From Mesonia sp. HuA40 (lineage in GTDB: Bacteria > Bacteroidota > Bacteroidia > Flavobacteriales > Flavobacteriaceae), in assembly GCF_008017835.1 (NCBI RefSeq), contig NZ_VRLT01000005.1:141657-205656 (forward strand): 64,000 bases of DNA. The letters run 5' to 3'. Below are positions 48,657 to 57,264 of this stretch, one piece after another; within the stretch, counting starts at the first letter, position 1, and each line of letters begins with the position of its first letter. A program made the position numbers and the translations under genes. The notes under the pieces were generated by a model. The model saw only the letters and a program-made list of their open reading frames with translations, did no database searches and was not told where the DNA came from.

Positions 48657-49736
48657 ATGTCTAAAATTTATTATCTCATAAGTCTCCTATTTATTTGCGG
48701 ATGGCAGTTATCTGCTCAAAATACTAATTTAAGAGCACTGCAATTGGTTGAAATGGCCAAAGAAAGTCTGGATAAAAATTATGAATTTAACCAAGTAGAT
48801 TTTGATTTTAATTATCAGGTAAATAAAGATGAAATAATTGATGAGTTGCAAATAGAAATTAAAAAACATAGTGAATTAGGGGCACAAGCTACTAAGCAGT
48901 TGCAAAGCAAAGTAGAAAAACTTATAGGTAAAGAGCCTTTATCTACCAACCATTACAAAACATTAACCCAAGGTAAAGCAACTATAGCCAACAAAAACCT
49001 TCAATTTAAAGACTTTACAAAGAAGGCAAAGGGTGGTGATTCTATTGGATTCATTGCGCCAACCGCTACTATTTATGAAATGCTAACCGAGCAACTTGAT
49101 AAAAACGATACCTACCAATTAAAGTCAGGTATGTTAACTTGTATAGAAAATGCTAATTTAAATCAATGTAATAATTATACAGCTAATACAGAAAATTTGA
49201 AATTAGATATTGAGGAAGGCTTAGAAGATTCAAATTTAACTTCGCGAAAGTTTGCGTATGACTTCTTATACCAAACGAATAATTATGACTACAGTATTAA
49301 ATCAATTAAAGAATTAGATTCTACCGCTATTGCAGAAATTGAGTTTAATCCTAAAAAAGAAAACGCTTCTTATACTGGAAGCATGCACATAGACCTAAAA
49401 ACTCAAGCAATAGTAAAACTGAACTATCGGTTATTACCAGGTCACACCACAGCTTCTTTTAATGCCAAATTCTTATTGGGCTTTAAAACCGTAACTACCG
49501 AGTTAGATAAAACCATTGTGTATCAAAAACTAGCTAACGGTAAGTACTTTCCTGCGCATGTTATAATTTATAAAACAAAAAAATTATGGGGTAATAGGAC
49601 TATAAAGCTGAAGGGAAATAAAAGCAATAATCGATTAAAGCTAGAATTTACAAAAGGAAGTAAAGAAAAGATTAAACAAGAGATGCTTTTTAACCAAGCA
49701 ACGCCAATGGCCCTATCCTCATCTGATTTAAAATAG
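48657..49736 (+). CDS. exported protein, paralogue of the downstream gene
   Basis: A 359-residue protein with signal peptide (LISLLFICGWQLSAQ) and no membrane segment. Residues about 195-359 resemble the C-terminal half of the next gene: a YDYSIKSIKELD beta segment, the FNPKKENASYTGSMHIDLKT block, FNAKFLLGFKTV and a terminal MLFNQATPMAL. It lacks the CarboxypepD_reg-like domain that the neighbour has. It ends 2 bp before the downstream ATG, so the two form an operon. I do not recognise a function; periplasmic or outer-membrane-associated location is inferred. Confidence 0.75.
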   Translation: MSKIYYLISLLFICGWQLSAQNTNLRALQLVEMAKESLDKNYEFNQVDFDFNYQVNKDEIIDELQIEIKKHSELGAQATKQLQSKVEKLIGKEPLSTNHYKTLTQGKATIANKNLQFKDFTKKAKGGDSIGFIAPTATIYEMLTEQLDKNDTYQLKSGMLTCIENANLNQCNNYTANTENLKLDIEEGLEDSNLTSRKFAYDFLYQTNNYDYSIKSIKELDSTAIAEIEFNPKKENASYTGSMHIDLKTQAIVKLNYRLLPGHTTASFNAKFLLGFKTVTTELDKTIVYQKLANGKYFPAHVIIYKTKKLWGNRTIKLKGNKSNNRLKLEFTKGSKEKIKQEMLFNQATPMALSSSDLK

Positions 49737-49738
49737 TG

Positions 49739-51229
49739 ATGCCTGCATTTGCCCAAAAAATAATTGGTTTATTTGTATTAAATTTCATTTTCACTTTAAC
49801 CTGTTTAGGCCAGCAATTAACCGGTGAAATTATAGATCAAGAAGCAAATCCCGTGGCATATGCACACATTCAATACCAAGATCAAATGGGTGTTGCCAGC
49901 AATTTAAAAGGCGTTTATACATTAAATCTACAAGATTACCCCGCAGATGCTATTTTCAAAATAAGCGCTTTGGGTTATAAAACACTAATGCTACCAATTA
50001 GCGAATTAAAAGAAAAACCAAGAATTACTTTAGTAGCTTTGGCAGAAGAGCTAGGAGAAGTGGTTTTGACGAGTCAAAAATTAGATATTTTTAACCTTCT
50101 TCAACAAGTCTATTTAAACTATAGAAAAAATCATAATATAAACGGCTTAAGTTTTGAATTGCTCATGCGTGAAAGCGATGAGAACCATTTACAAGATGCC
50201 GAATTTGAGGTAGACAAAGCCAGCTTTTTAAGTAAAGCTTTAACGCAAAAATTTAATCGGCAAATTAAAGAAAGTCTAGCCAACTCTAAAAAAAATTTAC
50301 CCAGCCAACAAAGGCAAATTGAGTCAAAAGTATTCATTGCCCCTAACCAGGATTCTTTAAAATTAAAATTGTTGCTAGTCAATCAGCTTAAAAACGAGCG
50401 ATACGTTGCACCTAAAAACAATTTTATAAAAGAAACCTTTCGACTCATTCAACAAGGGCTCGATAGCGAAAATACCTTTAAAGTAAAGTCTGGGATGATT
50501 CCTCTAGGCAAAAATCACAAAGTAAACCAACTTTTTAAAATCGACAGCAGTCAAAGTACAAGCCTTAAAACAAATAATGAACGTGATTTTTACAAAAACC
50601 TATTTTTTAATCGCAGTCCGCTTAACCTAGATCAATATGATTTCATCCAACAGTTTACTAATTACAACTGGAAACACGTAAAAACTAGATTGTTTCAAGA
50701 TGAATTGGTTTATGAATTGCACTTTACTCCAAAAAATAAAAAAGCCGATTATTCTGGCAAATTGTATATAAGCAAGGCTAGCAAAGCCATCTTACAAGCT
50801 AGCTATCAACTAGCAGAAAACCGTGTAGACCGCAATATTAATCTCAAATTTTTATTAGGTTTAAAATATGTGGCAAACGTTCACCAAGCTAAAATAATAT
50901 TTAAGCGAGATAGTGCAAGCAATCGGTATTTACCGCGATACATAAATTGGAAAACAGGCCAGTACATTTACATAAATAGGCCATTAAAATTAAAGGAAAA
51001 CAACGCTAAACCTAGTAAGAGAACAAAGCTTAAGTTAAACTTTAAAATAGAGCAGCAAAACAATGTTTTAAATGAGTTGATGCTAATTAATCCTCAACCC
51101 ATTGCTTTCGCGGATTTTAAAGCGGTTAATGAAAAAGAGAAGCTAAAAATTCTGTTCACACCAGCCTTTGATGAATCATTTTGGCTGCGTTATAATAAAG
51201 AGCTAGAAACGCCAAACCGCAATCCTTAG
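49739..51229 (+). CDS. exported CarboxypepD_reg-like protein, paralogue of the upstream gene
   Basis: The 496 residues (ATG at 49739, chosen over the GTG at 49736 that overlaps the upstream stop) start with a signal peptide (KIIGLFVLNFIFTLTCLGQ). A CarboxypepD_reg-like domain follows at about 22-105 (GEIIDQEANPVAYAHIQY), then a helical linker and a C-terminal half like the upstream protein, with FTPKNKKADYSGKLYIS, NLKFLLGLKYVANV and ELMLINPQPIAF. No plug or barrel is present. Probable role at the cell envelope; specific function unknown. Confidence 0.75.
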   Translation: MPAFAQKIIGLFVLNFIFTLTCLGQQLTGEIIDQEANPVAYAHIQYQDQMGVASNLKGVYTLNLQDYPADAIFKISALGYKTLMLPISELKEKPRITLVALAEELGEVVLTSQKLDIFNLLQQVYLNYRKNHNINGLSFELLMRESDENHLQDAEFEVDKASFLSKALTQKFNRQIKESLANSKKNLPSQQRQIESKVFIAPNQDSLKLKLLLVNQLKNERYVAPKNNFIKETFRLIQQGLDSENTFKVKSGMIPLGKNHKVNQLFKIDSSQSTSLKTNNERDFYKNLFFNRSPLNLDQYDFIQQFTNYNWKHVKTRLFQDELVYELHFTPKNKKADYSGKLYISKASKAILQASYQLAENRVDRNINLKFLLGLKYVANVHQAKIIFKRDSASNRYLPRYINWKTGQYIYINRPLKLKENNAKPSKRTKLKLNFKIEQQNNVLNELMLINPQPIAFADFKAVNEKEKLKILFTPAFDESFWLRYNKELETPNRNP

Positions 51230-51474
51230 TTCCAGTATATTCCTTCTGCTTATTATTAATTGTTTTTACCCATATACTTCAAGATTCGAATAATGGATTT
51301 TAATATCCATCATAGATATAATATCGTTTTTGATTATATGTAGCGATCCCACAATTCAAATTTTTATTTTTTACAGCAACTTGTTTTTATAATGATTTTC
51401 AGTTCACTTTAAATTTAAAAATATCTCCAACATATGTTCCACCCAGCTAACAATATTCTAGTTTCAAGTAAATA
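51230..51474. other. intergenic stretch, no gene seen
   Basis: 245 bp with no convincing reading frame on either strand. It holds two small hairpins: ATGGAT/ATCCAT around 51292-51311, and an AT-rich one around 51319-51343. Neither has a following T-run, so no role is assigned. Confidence 0.6.
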
Positions 51475-51503
51475 AAAAAGAAAGGCGAATCACCTTTCTT
51501 TTT
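51475..51503. terminator. bidirectional terminator
   Basis: A perfect 11-bp stem (51475-51485 with 51493-51503) with a 7-nt loop, A-rich on the left and T-rich on the right. It ends the leftward small membrane gene at 51527 and could stop rightward read-through from the paralogue operon. Confidence 0.8.
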
Positions 51504-51526
51504 CATTTTATATAATGCCAGCAAAA

Positions 51527-51691
51527 TTAATGGTGCTTGTTATTTAAAGTTCTGCCAAGCGTTAACCAACTTAGAACAGCAGTACCTAAACCTATGAATA
51601 CAGATGCTTTTATTTGAAGACTGACAATAAAATATAGAATTGATGTAAATACTATACCTGCAATCAAATGAATTAGTATATTTTTTTTCAT
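51527..51691 (-). CDS. 54-residue membrane protein, unrecognised
   Basis: A small reading frame from ATG at 51691 to TAA at 51527. The product begins MKKNILIHLIAGIVFTSILY and has two hydrophobic segments (about 4-25 and 30-45), separated by a short polar turn, with a basic start and a His/Lys-rich end. That is the pattern of a two-pass inner-membrane small protein. It is followed 24 bp later by a terminator hairpin, which supports a real transcript. The 207 bp upstream to the M3 peptidase gene hold no clear promoter match on this strand. No function is assigned. Confidence 0.65.
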   Translation of the reverse strand: MKKNILIHLIAGIVFTSILYFIVSLQIKASVFIGLGTAVLSWLTLGRTLNNKHH

Positions 51692-51898
51692 AATATCATT
51701 AATAATAATGTAAACTTACGGTACAAATAAATTAAGAAAAGCACATGAAAAGTGTTAAGTTTAAAAATATAAAAATTTTAACGTTTTAGATTATAAAAAA
51801 CAACGCGATTTAATATGCTCAACTATTTTTTTGACTAAAAATTAAGACCTCAACTCTCCTACTCTTTGTATCTTTACACTTGTACAGAAAAATAAATT

Positions 51899-53926
51899 AT
51901 GAGTCAGGAAAACCCGTTATTGCAGCCTTTTGATGCTGCTCCATTTTCTAAGATAAAAAACGAACATTTTAAACCGGCTTTTCAAGAAGCTATTGCTAAA
52001 GCCAAAGCAGAGATCACTAGCATTACTTCTAATGATGAAGTGCCAACTTTTGAGAATACCCTAGAAGCTTTAGAATTTGCAGGCGAAACCTTGAGCCGAG
52101 TTTCCAGTATATTTTTCAATTTAAATTCGGCTGAAACAAATGAAGAAATTCAGAAAATAGCGCAAGAAGTTTCTCCTTGGTTAAGTGAATTTAGTAATGA
52201 TCTTACCTTAAATGAAGAATTATTTAAACGTGTAAAAAGCGTTTACGAGCAAAAAGAAAATTTAGAATTGAGTGTAGAACAAAAAACACTGCTCGATAAA
52301 CATTACAAAAGTTTCACGAGAAACGGGGCTAATTTGCCGGAAGATAAAAAAGAGCAACTTCGAGAAATCGATAAAGAGCTCTCTAAACTTTCACTTTCGT
52401 TTGGTGAAAATGTTTTAGCAGAAACCAATCGTTACGAACTGCACGTTGAAGATGAAAAAGATTTAAAAGGTTTACCGGAAAGCGAATTAGAAAATGCCAA
52501 TTTATTAGCTAAAGCAAAAGGAAAAAACGGCTATATTTTTACGCTTCAATACCCGAGTTATATTCCGTTTATGAAGTATGCAGAAAACCGAGAACTGCGT
52601 AAAAAACTTTCGATTGCTTTTGGAGCGAAAGGTTTTCAAAATGACGAATACGACAATCAAGAAAATGTATTAAAGATCGCAAAACTTCGTCACCAGCGTG
52701 CTAATCTATTAGGTTTTCAAACACACGCACATTTTGTTTTAGAAGAGCGAATGGCAAAAAGCCCTGAAAAAGTAAATGACTTTTTAAATGAAATGCTCGA
52801 AAAAGCAAAACCTGCGGCTGAAAAAGAATTTAAAGAACTAGAGCAATTTGCAAAAGAATTAGATGGCATCGACCATTTAGAAAAATGGGACAGCGCTTAT
52901 TATGCAGAGAAGCTAAAGCAACAACGCTTTCAATTAGATGATGAAAAGCTCAAGCCTTATTTTAAACTCGACAATGTAATTCAGGGAGTTTTTACGGTAG
53001 CCAAAAAATTATATGATCTTCATTTTAAAGAAGTTTTCAATATAGATAAGTACCACGAAGAAGTAAAAACTTACGAGGTTTATGATGGTGATCATAACTT
53101 TATGGCACTATTTTACGCCGATTTTCACCCAAGAGAAGGCAAAAGAAATGGCGCTTGGATGACCATTTATAAAGACCAAAAAGTGAAAGACGGTAAAAAT
53201 GAGCGTCCGCATGTTTCTAACGTTTGTAATTTTACCCGACCCACTTCTAAAAAACCGTCCTTACTTACTTTTAATGAAGTTACTACATTATTTCACGAAT
53301 TTGGTCACGCGTTACACGGAATGCTAGCTAACTCAACCTACCCGAGTTTATCGGGAGCTTCTGTGTATTGGGATTTTGTAGAATTACCAAGCCAGGTATT
53401 AGAAAACTGGTGTTACGAGCCGGAAGCTTTAGAGCTATTTGCTCGCCATTATGAAACTGATGAAGTAATCCCGATGGAATTGATCGAGAAGATTAAAAAA
53501 TCGGCCAATTTTCACGAAGGGATGCAAACCGTTCGCCAGTTAAGTTTCGGGATGTTAGATATGGCTTGGCACGCGGTAGATCCTTCATCGATCAAATCTG
53601 TAAAAGAAAATGAATTAAAAGCTTTTGAAACCACTAAATTATACCCTGATGTGGCTGAAAACTGTATGAGTACTTCGTTCTCTCATATTTTTCAAGGCGG
53701 CTATTCGGCGGGTTATTATTCTTATAAGTGGGCAGAAGTTTTAGATGCCGATGCTTTTGCGTATTTTCAAGAAGAAGGAATTTTTAATAAAACCGTAGCA
53801 AATAAATTTAAAGACCATATTTTGAGCAAAGGAGGCACCGAAGATCCGATGGTTTTATATAAACGCTTTCGCGGAAAAGAACCTAACCCAGAGGCATTAT
53901 TAAAAAGAGCAGGCCTTCTAAAATAA
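51899..53926 (+). CDS. M3-family oligopeptidase (PrlC/Dcp type)
   Basis: Cytoplasmic zinc metallopeptidase degrading short peptides, including signal-peptide fragments in the PrlC case. The 675 residues have no signal peptide, start MSQENPLLQPFDAAPFSKIK and carry the zinc motif HEFGHALHG (His466, Glu467, His470). The third ligand is expected near ELPSQVLENW. Length fits PrlC/Dcp. Whether it is an oligopeptidase A or a dipeptidyl carboxypeptidase cannot be decided here. Transcription unit of one gene, followed by a REP-like repeat. Confidence 0.93.
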   Translation: MSQENPLLQPFDAAPFSKIKNEHFKPAFQEAIAKAKAEITSITSNDEVPTFENTLEALEFAGETLSRVSSIFFNLNSAETNEEIQKIAQEVSPWLSEFSNDLTLNEELFKRVKSVYEQKENLELSVEQKTLLDKHYKSFTRNGANLPEDKKEQLREIDKELSKLSLSFGENVLAETNRYELHVEDEKDLKGLPESELENANLLAKAKGKNGYIFTLQYPSYIPFMKYAENRELRKKLSIAFGAKGFQNDEYDNQENVLKIAKLRHQRANLLGFQTHAHFVLEERMAKSPEKVNDFLNEMLEKAKPAAEKEFKELEQFAKELDGIDHLEKWDSAYYAEKLKQQRFQLDDEKLKPYFKLDNVIQGVFTVAKKLYDLHFKEVFNIDKYHEEVKTYEVYDGDHNFMALFYADFHPREGKRNGAWMTIYKDQKVKDGKNERPHVSNVCNFTRPTSKKPSLLTFNEVTTLFHEFGHALHGMLANSTYPSLSGASVYWDFVELPSQVLENWCYEPEALELFARHYETDEVIPMELIEKIKKSANFHEGMQTVRQLSFGMLDMAWHAVDPSSIKSVKENELKAFETTKLYPDVAENCMSTSFSHIFQGGYSAGYYSYKWAEVLDADAFAYFQEEGIFNKTVANKFKDHILSKGGTEDPMVLYKRFRGKEPNPEALLKRAGLLK

Positions 53927-53938
53927 TACACTTTGCAA

Positions 53939-54013
53939 TAGGGATAGTAGCAAGCTACCGTGTAGCGCGGATAGCCCGGCCCTCTCTTGAAAAAGAGAGG
54001 GATTGCCCTCTTG
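53939..54013 (+). repeat. REP-like element, copy A
   Basis: Starts TAGGGATAG (53939-53947), continues to GTAGCGCGGATAGCCCG (53962-53978) and then a 9-bp perfect hairpin (53980-53988 with 53993-54001, 4-nt loop). It lies in the 91-bp gap between convergent M3 peptidase and ruvC genes. A second, inverted copy is at 63482-63574, sharing TAGGGATAG, GTAGCG, ATAGCCCG and a hairpin at the same relative place. It resembles the interspersed repeats seen between genes in many Flavobacteriia. Confidence 0.7.
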
Positions 54014-54017
54014 CTCA

Positions 54018-54569
54018 TTATTTAATCTTTTTGGGATTTTGCTTTACAAAAGCGGCCCAACCACTATAATTTTTGCTTTGTACTTTTTTACCAGAGTTGT
54101 AGTGATGACAAACAGCAGCAGCCAAACCATCGGTTGAATCGAGATTTTTAGGCAGACTCTTTAACTTCAAAAGACTTTGTAACATTTTGGCGACCTGTTC
54201 TTTGCTGGCGTTACCGTTGCCTGTTATAGCCATCTTTATTTTTTTGGGCGAATATTCGGTAACGGGAACTTCACGACTTAAACCGGCGGCCATCGCAACT
54301 CCTTGGGCTCGACCTAGCTTTAACATAGATTGCACATTTTTACCAAAAAAAGGCGCTTCAATAGCAATTTCATCGGGATGATAGGCATCGATCAAAGATA
54401 AAGTGCGCTCAAAAATCAATTTTAATTTTACATAGTGATCATCATACTTGGTTAATAAAAGTTCGTTGAGTTGTAAAAACTCCATCTTTTTATCTTGAAC
54501 TTTAATAAGTCCAAATCCCATTATGGTGGTACCTGGATCTATACCCAAAATTATCTTTTCTGTTTTCAA
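54018..54569 (-). CDS. ruvC: Holliday junction resolvase RuvC
   Basis: Endonuclease that resolves Holliday junctions. The 183 residues start at a TTG codon (54569). This start is forced, because Asp11 in GIDPGT is catalytic, an in-frame stop lies two codons upstream, and the next ATG is too far in. The acidic residues Glu (AIEAPFFGKN) and the C-terminal Asp pair (DSTDGLAAAVCHH) are present. Length is typical. ruvA, ruvB are not in the window. Confidence 0.95.
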   Translation of the reverse strand: MKTEKIILGIDPGTTIMGFGLIKVQDKKMEFLQLNELLLTKYDDHYVKLKLIFERTLSLIDAYHPDEIAIEAPFFGKNVQSMLKLGRAQGVAMAAGLSREVPVTEYSPKKIKMAITGNGNASKEQVAKMLQSLLKLKSLPKNLDSTDGLAAAVCHHYNSGKKVQSKNYSGWAAFVKQNPKKIK

Positions 54570-54595
54570 CTGCTATTTTATTTGTTTCTTTGCGT

Positions 54596-55540
54596 ATGCA
54601 AGTATGTCAGCACAAAGCTAAGCAAATGTTTTTAGTTGGCCTCAAATGGTTTTTGTTTGGGGGGCTTTGCATTTTTATTTATTATCAATTATCATCTCAA
54701 TTCACAATAGACAAGATCGTCTTTACAGAGCGAAATATTGGTTTTTGGGGTATACTTGGTTGCCTAGGCTTCACGCTTATAAATTGGTGGCTAGAAATAC
54801 TAAAATGGCATATATTAACTATAAGTTTAAAGCTTAAGTCTTTCAAAAATTCCATTCAGGAATATTTGATTGCGCATGCGGTAGGTGTTTTAACCCCTAA
54901 CAAAATAGGGGAATTTGGCGTTAAAATTTTATTTTACCCAAAGAAGCACAGAAAAAAAATATTAAGCCGTAAAACCTGGGCAAGTTTTTCACAAATGTTA
55001 GCTACCTTGTTATTTGGTTTTTTAGGTTTGCTCTTCTATATCCTTATGCAATCTATAATTCCCGGTTTAAGTAAAGCCCAGCTTTTTTTCAGTTTTGGTA
55101 TAACGGTTGTTTTTATTTTTATCATCTTACTTGAATGGCGATACCAGTTTATTAAAAAATCGCTGCAAGCTCGGTTAAACTTTACGGATATTATACCGCT
55201 ACCAACAAAAAGAAAAATTGTAGCTTTAAGTTTTGCAAGACATTTGGTTTTCTCGCATCAATTTGTGTTAATTCTAATGCTCTTTGAAGTACAAATTTCT
55301 TATAGCCATGCTATTTGCGGAATTTGGTTAGTTTATTTGCTTGCCAGTATTATACCTCAATTTTTATTTTCTGACGCTCTTACCAAAACAGGCTTTGCCG
55401 TAGTTATTTTTAGTTTATATTCAAATCAACAAGCAACTATTGCTTTGGCGGTAATGTTAATGTGGTGTTTAAATTTTGTACTTCCCACACTTGTAGGTGC
55501 TATTTTAAATTTGCTTCATCCTTACAAAACCACAGAATAA
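54596..55540 (+). CDS. flippase-like membrane protein (LPG synthetase TM / YbhN family)
   Basis: A 314-residue polytopic inner-membrane protein with about seven hydrophobic segments and the conserved GVLTPNKIGEFGVKILFY stretch of the lysylphosphatidylglycerol synthase TM-domain family. Family members are thought to handle lipid or lipid-linked sugars. The ATG at 54596 is chosen over a TTG two codons earlier. It ends 1 bp before a GT2 glycosyltransferase gene, so the two form an operon and probably act in the same glycolipid or polyprenyl-sugar pathway. This is inference from context. Confidence 0.8.
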   Translation: MQVCQHKAKQMFLVGLKWFLFGGLCIFIYYQLSSQFTIDKIVFTERNIGFWGILGCLGFTLINWWLEILKWHILTISLKLKSFKNSIQEYLIAHAVGVLTPNKIGEFGVKILFYPKKHRKKILSRKTWASFSQMLATLLFGFLGLLFYILMQSIIPGLSKAQLFFSFGITVVFIFIILLEWRYQFIKKSLQARLNFTDIIPLPTKRKIVALSFARHLVFSHQFVLILMLFEVQISYSHAICGIWLVYLLASIIPQFLFSDALTKTGFAVVIFSLYSNQQATIALAVMLMWCLNFVLPTLVGAILNLLHPYKTTE

Positions 55541-55541
55541 T

Positions 55542-56663
55542 ATGATAGCTATTAGTTTTTTTATACTCTATGCGTTGGTCATAATTTGGTTGAGCTACGG
55601 AGTTAATCAGGTTAAATACAAGCCAAATAAAGGTGAAACAACCTCAATTGGGTTTAGCATTTGTATTCCTATGCATAATGAAGCTAAACATTTGCCCAGA
55701 TTATTAAAATCGATCTTAGATTTAGATTATCCTCAAGAGTTATATGAAATTATTTTTATTAATGACCGCAGCACCGATGAAACTGCTTCAATAATTACAA
55801 GGTTTAAACAAGAAAATCCAAATTACAACATAAGGCTAGTTCATCAAAAAAAAGCTCAACAAGCACCTAAAAAAGAGGCCTTGATTTTAGCCATTAATGC
55901 CAGCCAGTTTTCATATATCGCCACCACAGATGCCGATGTTTTATTGCCAAAAAGTTGGCTGAAAGGTTTTGCACACGAAATCTCTATGCATAAAGCAAAG
56001 CTCGTTGTAGGACCGGTTACTTATTTACCAGGTAAAGGTTTTTTAAATCTATTTCAAGCGCATGATTATTTAAGTTTACAGGGAGTAAGCCTAGGAAGTT
56101 TTGGTGGAGGATCTATATTATTTTGCAGCGCGGCAAATATGGCTTATTGCAAAGATAGTTTTCTTGCTTTAGGTGGTTTTGAAAACAATTTGCATATAAG
56201 TAGCGGTGATGACACATTTGTTCTCGAAAAGTTTAAAACTAGTGGATTACCCATTGGGTATAGCTTAGTTTATGCCGAACCGGTTTTTACTTATCCTTTA
56301 AATTCGTGGCGAGATTTATTTATGCAACGTGTTCGGTGGGCTGCAAAAAACACCTATTTAAAATTTGGATGGAATCAATTAATGGGCGCATTGGTTTTTA
56401 TTGTCAATGCTAGTTTATTAATTTTATTGATTCTAGGCGGTCTTTTTAAAATTAGCTATATTTTTCTTTCTGGTGGTCTTTGGGTTTTTAAGTTATTAGT
56501 TGATCTGTTTTTTTTAAGGGCGACTGCAAAAAAAATAGGCGTTTCTTTTTGTTCTCATAAATTTATTTTTTCTGCCTTATTCTATCCCCTTTTTGTGGTG
56601 ACCAGTTTTTTATTTGCTTTAAAAGGTGGCTTTTATTGGAAAGGAAAATATTACAAACGCTAG
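55542..56663 (+). CDS. family 2 glycosyltransferase, membrane-anchored
   Basis: A 373-residue transferase with an N-terminal membrane segment (ISFFILYALVIIWL), the GT2 nucleotide-binding start CIPMHNEAKHLPRLL, the metal-binding DAD motif (Asp130, Asp132 in TTDADVLL), a QRVRW motif and three C-terminal membrane segments from about 285 on. This layout fits a processive or lipid-acceptor GT2. Its acceptor and donor are unknown. It begins 1 bp after the flippase-like gene. Confidence 0.9.
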   Translation: MIAISFFILYALVIIWLSYGVNQVKYKPNKGETTSIGFSICIPMHNEAKHLPRLLKSILDLDYPQELYEIIFINDRSTDETASIITRFKQENPNYNIRLVHQKKAQQAPKKEALILAINASQFSYIATTDADVLLPKSWLKGFAHEISMHKAKLVVGPVTYLPGKGFLNLFQAHDYLSLQGVSLGSFGGGSILFCSAANMAYCKDSFLALGGFENNLHISSGDDTFVLEKFKTSGLPIGYSLVYAEPVFTYPLNSWRDLFMQRVRWAAKNTYLKFGWNQLMGALVFIVNASLLILLILGGLFKISYIFLSGGLWVFKLLVDLFFLRATAKKIGVSFCSHKFIFSALFYPLFVVTSFLFALKGGFYWKGKYYKR

Positions 56664-56666
56664 AAG

Positions 56667-57143
56667 CTATTCACTAATAATTTGAACGGGCAATTTAAAA
56701 GTGGTTTGTACCGGGACACCACGCTTTTGAGCCGGATAGACTTCGGGTAGATTTTCTATAGATTGCGTCAACCATTGTTTTAATTTTGGCAGCTGATGCT
56801 CTAAGGTCTCACTTTGTTGAAGGGAATCTACAAAAATTTCACCTCGGCGAGTGATTTTAAAATACACCAGCATCTGGTCATCAATTGAGTCAGTTACTAA
56901 AGCTTGCTGCTTACTTAACTCCTCCATCACCCATTTTGTGAGTGTAACTTCAAAACAACGCTGTTGCGCTTGTAGTCCGTCGCAATGGGCACAACTTTTA
57001 AATACGGGGTATTGCTCTACTTGGTGCCAGTCAATTTGCTTTAATTCTTCTTCAACCAAATCTTTTGGGTTCATTTTTTGTTTTTCAAAAAATGAACAGC
57101 TGCCTAGCAGTACCAAACACAGTATAGCTACAATAACTCTCAT
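56667..57143 (-). CDS. lipoprotein with TonB C-terminal-like domain
   Basis: A 158-residue lipoprotein with lipobox Cys16 (LLGSC). The C-terminal part (about 90-158, VYFKITRRGEIFVDSLQQSE then LPEVYPAQKRGVPVQTTFKL) looks like a TonB energy-transducer C-terminal fold. A Cys pair (KSCAHCDG) and another Cys (QRCFEV) lie in the middle. It faces the GT2 gene convergently with a 3-bp gap. Function not assigned. Confidence 0.7.
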   Translation of the reverse strand: MRVIVAILCLVLLGSCSFFEKQKMNPKDLVEEELKQIDWHQVEQYPVFKSCAHCDGLQAQQRCFEVTLTKWVMEELSKQQALVTDSIDDQMLVYFKITRRGEIFVDSLQQSETLEHQLPKLKQWLTQSIENLPEVYPAQKRGVPVQTTFKLPVQIISE

Positions 57144-57203
57144 AAGGTAAAAGTAACGAAACTAAATATAAAGATAATCTAAAATAAACATTTATTATAA
57201 ATC

Positions 57204-57239
57204 AAAAAAAACCAGAAGAAACGACGCTTCTACTGGTTT
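57204..57239 (-). terminator. terminator of the glutathione peroxidase gene
   Basis: A stem of 57209-57220 with 57228-57239 containing one A-A mismatch and a 7-nt loop. On the minus strand it is followed by a U-tract from the A-run at 57204-57210. Confidence 0.7.
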
Positions 57240-57264
57240 AGTAATTATTTTAAAATCGACTTGT

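Noticed and set aside
51230..51474. Possible degraded gene after the paralogue pair
   Set aside because: No frame with codon structure or recognisable motif on either strand.
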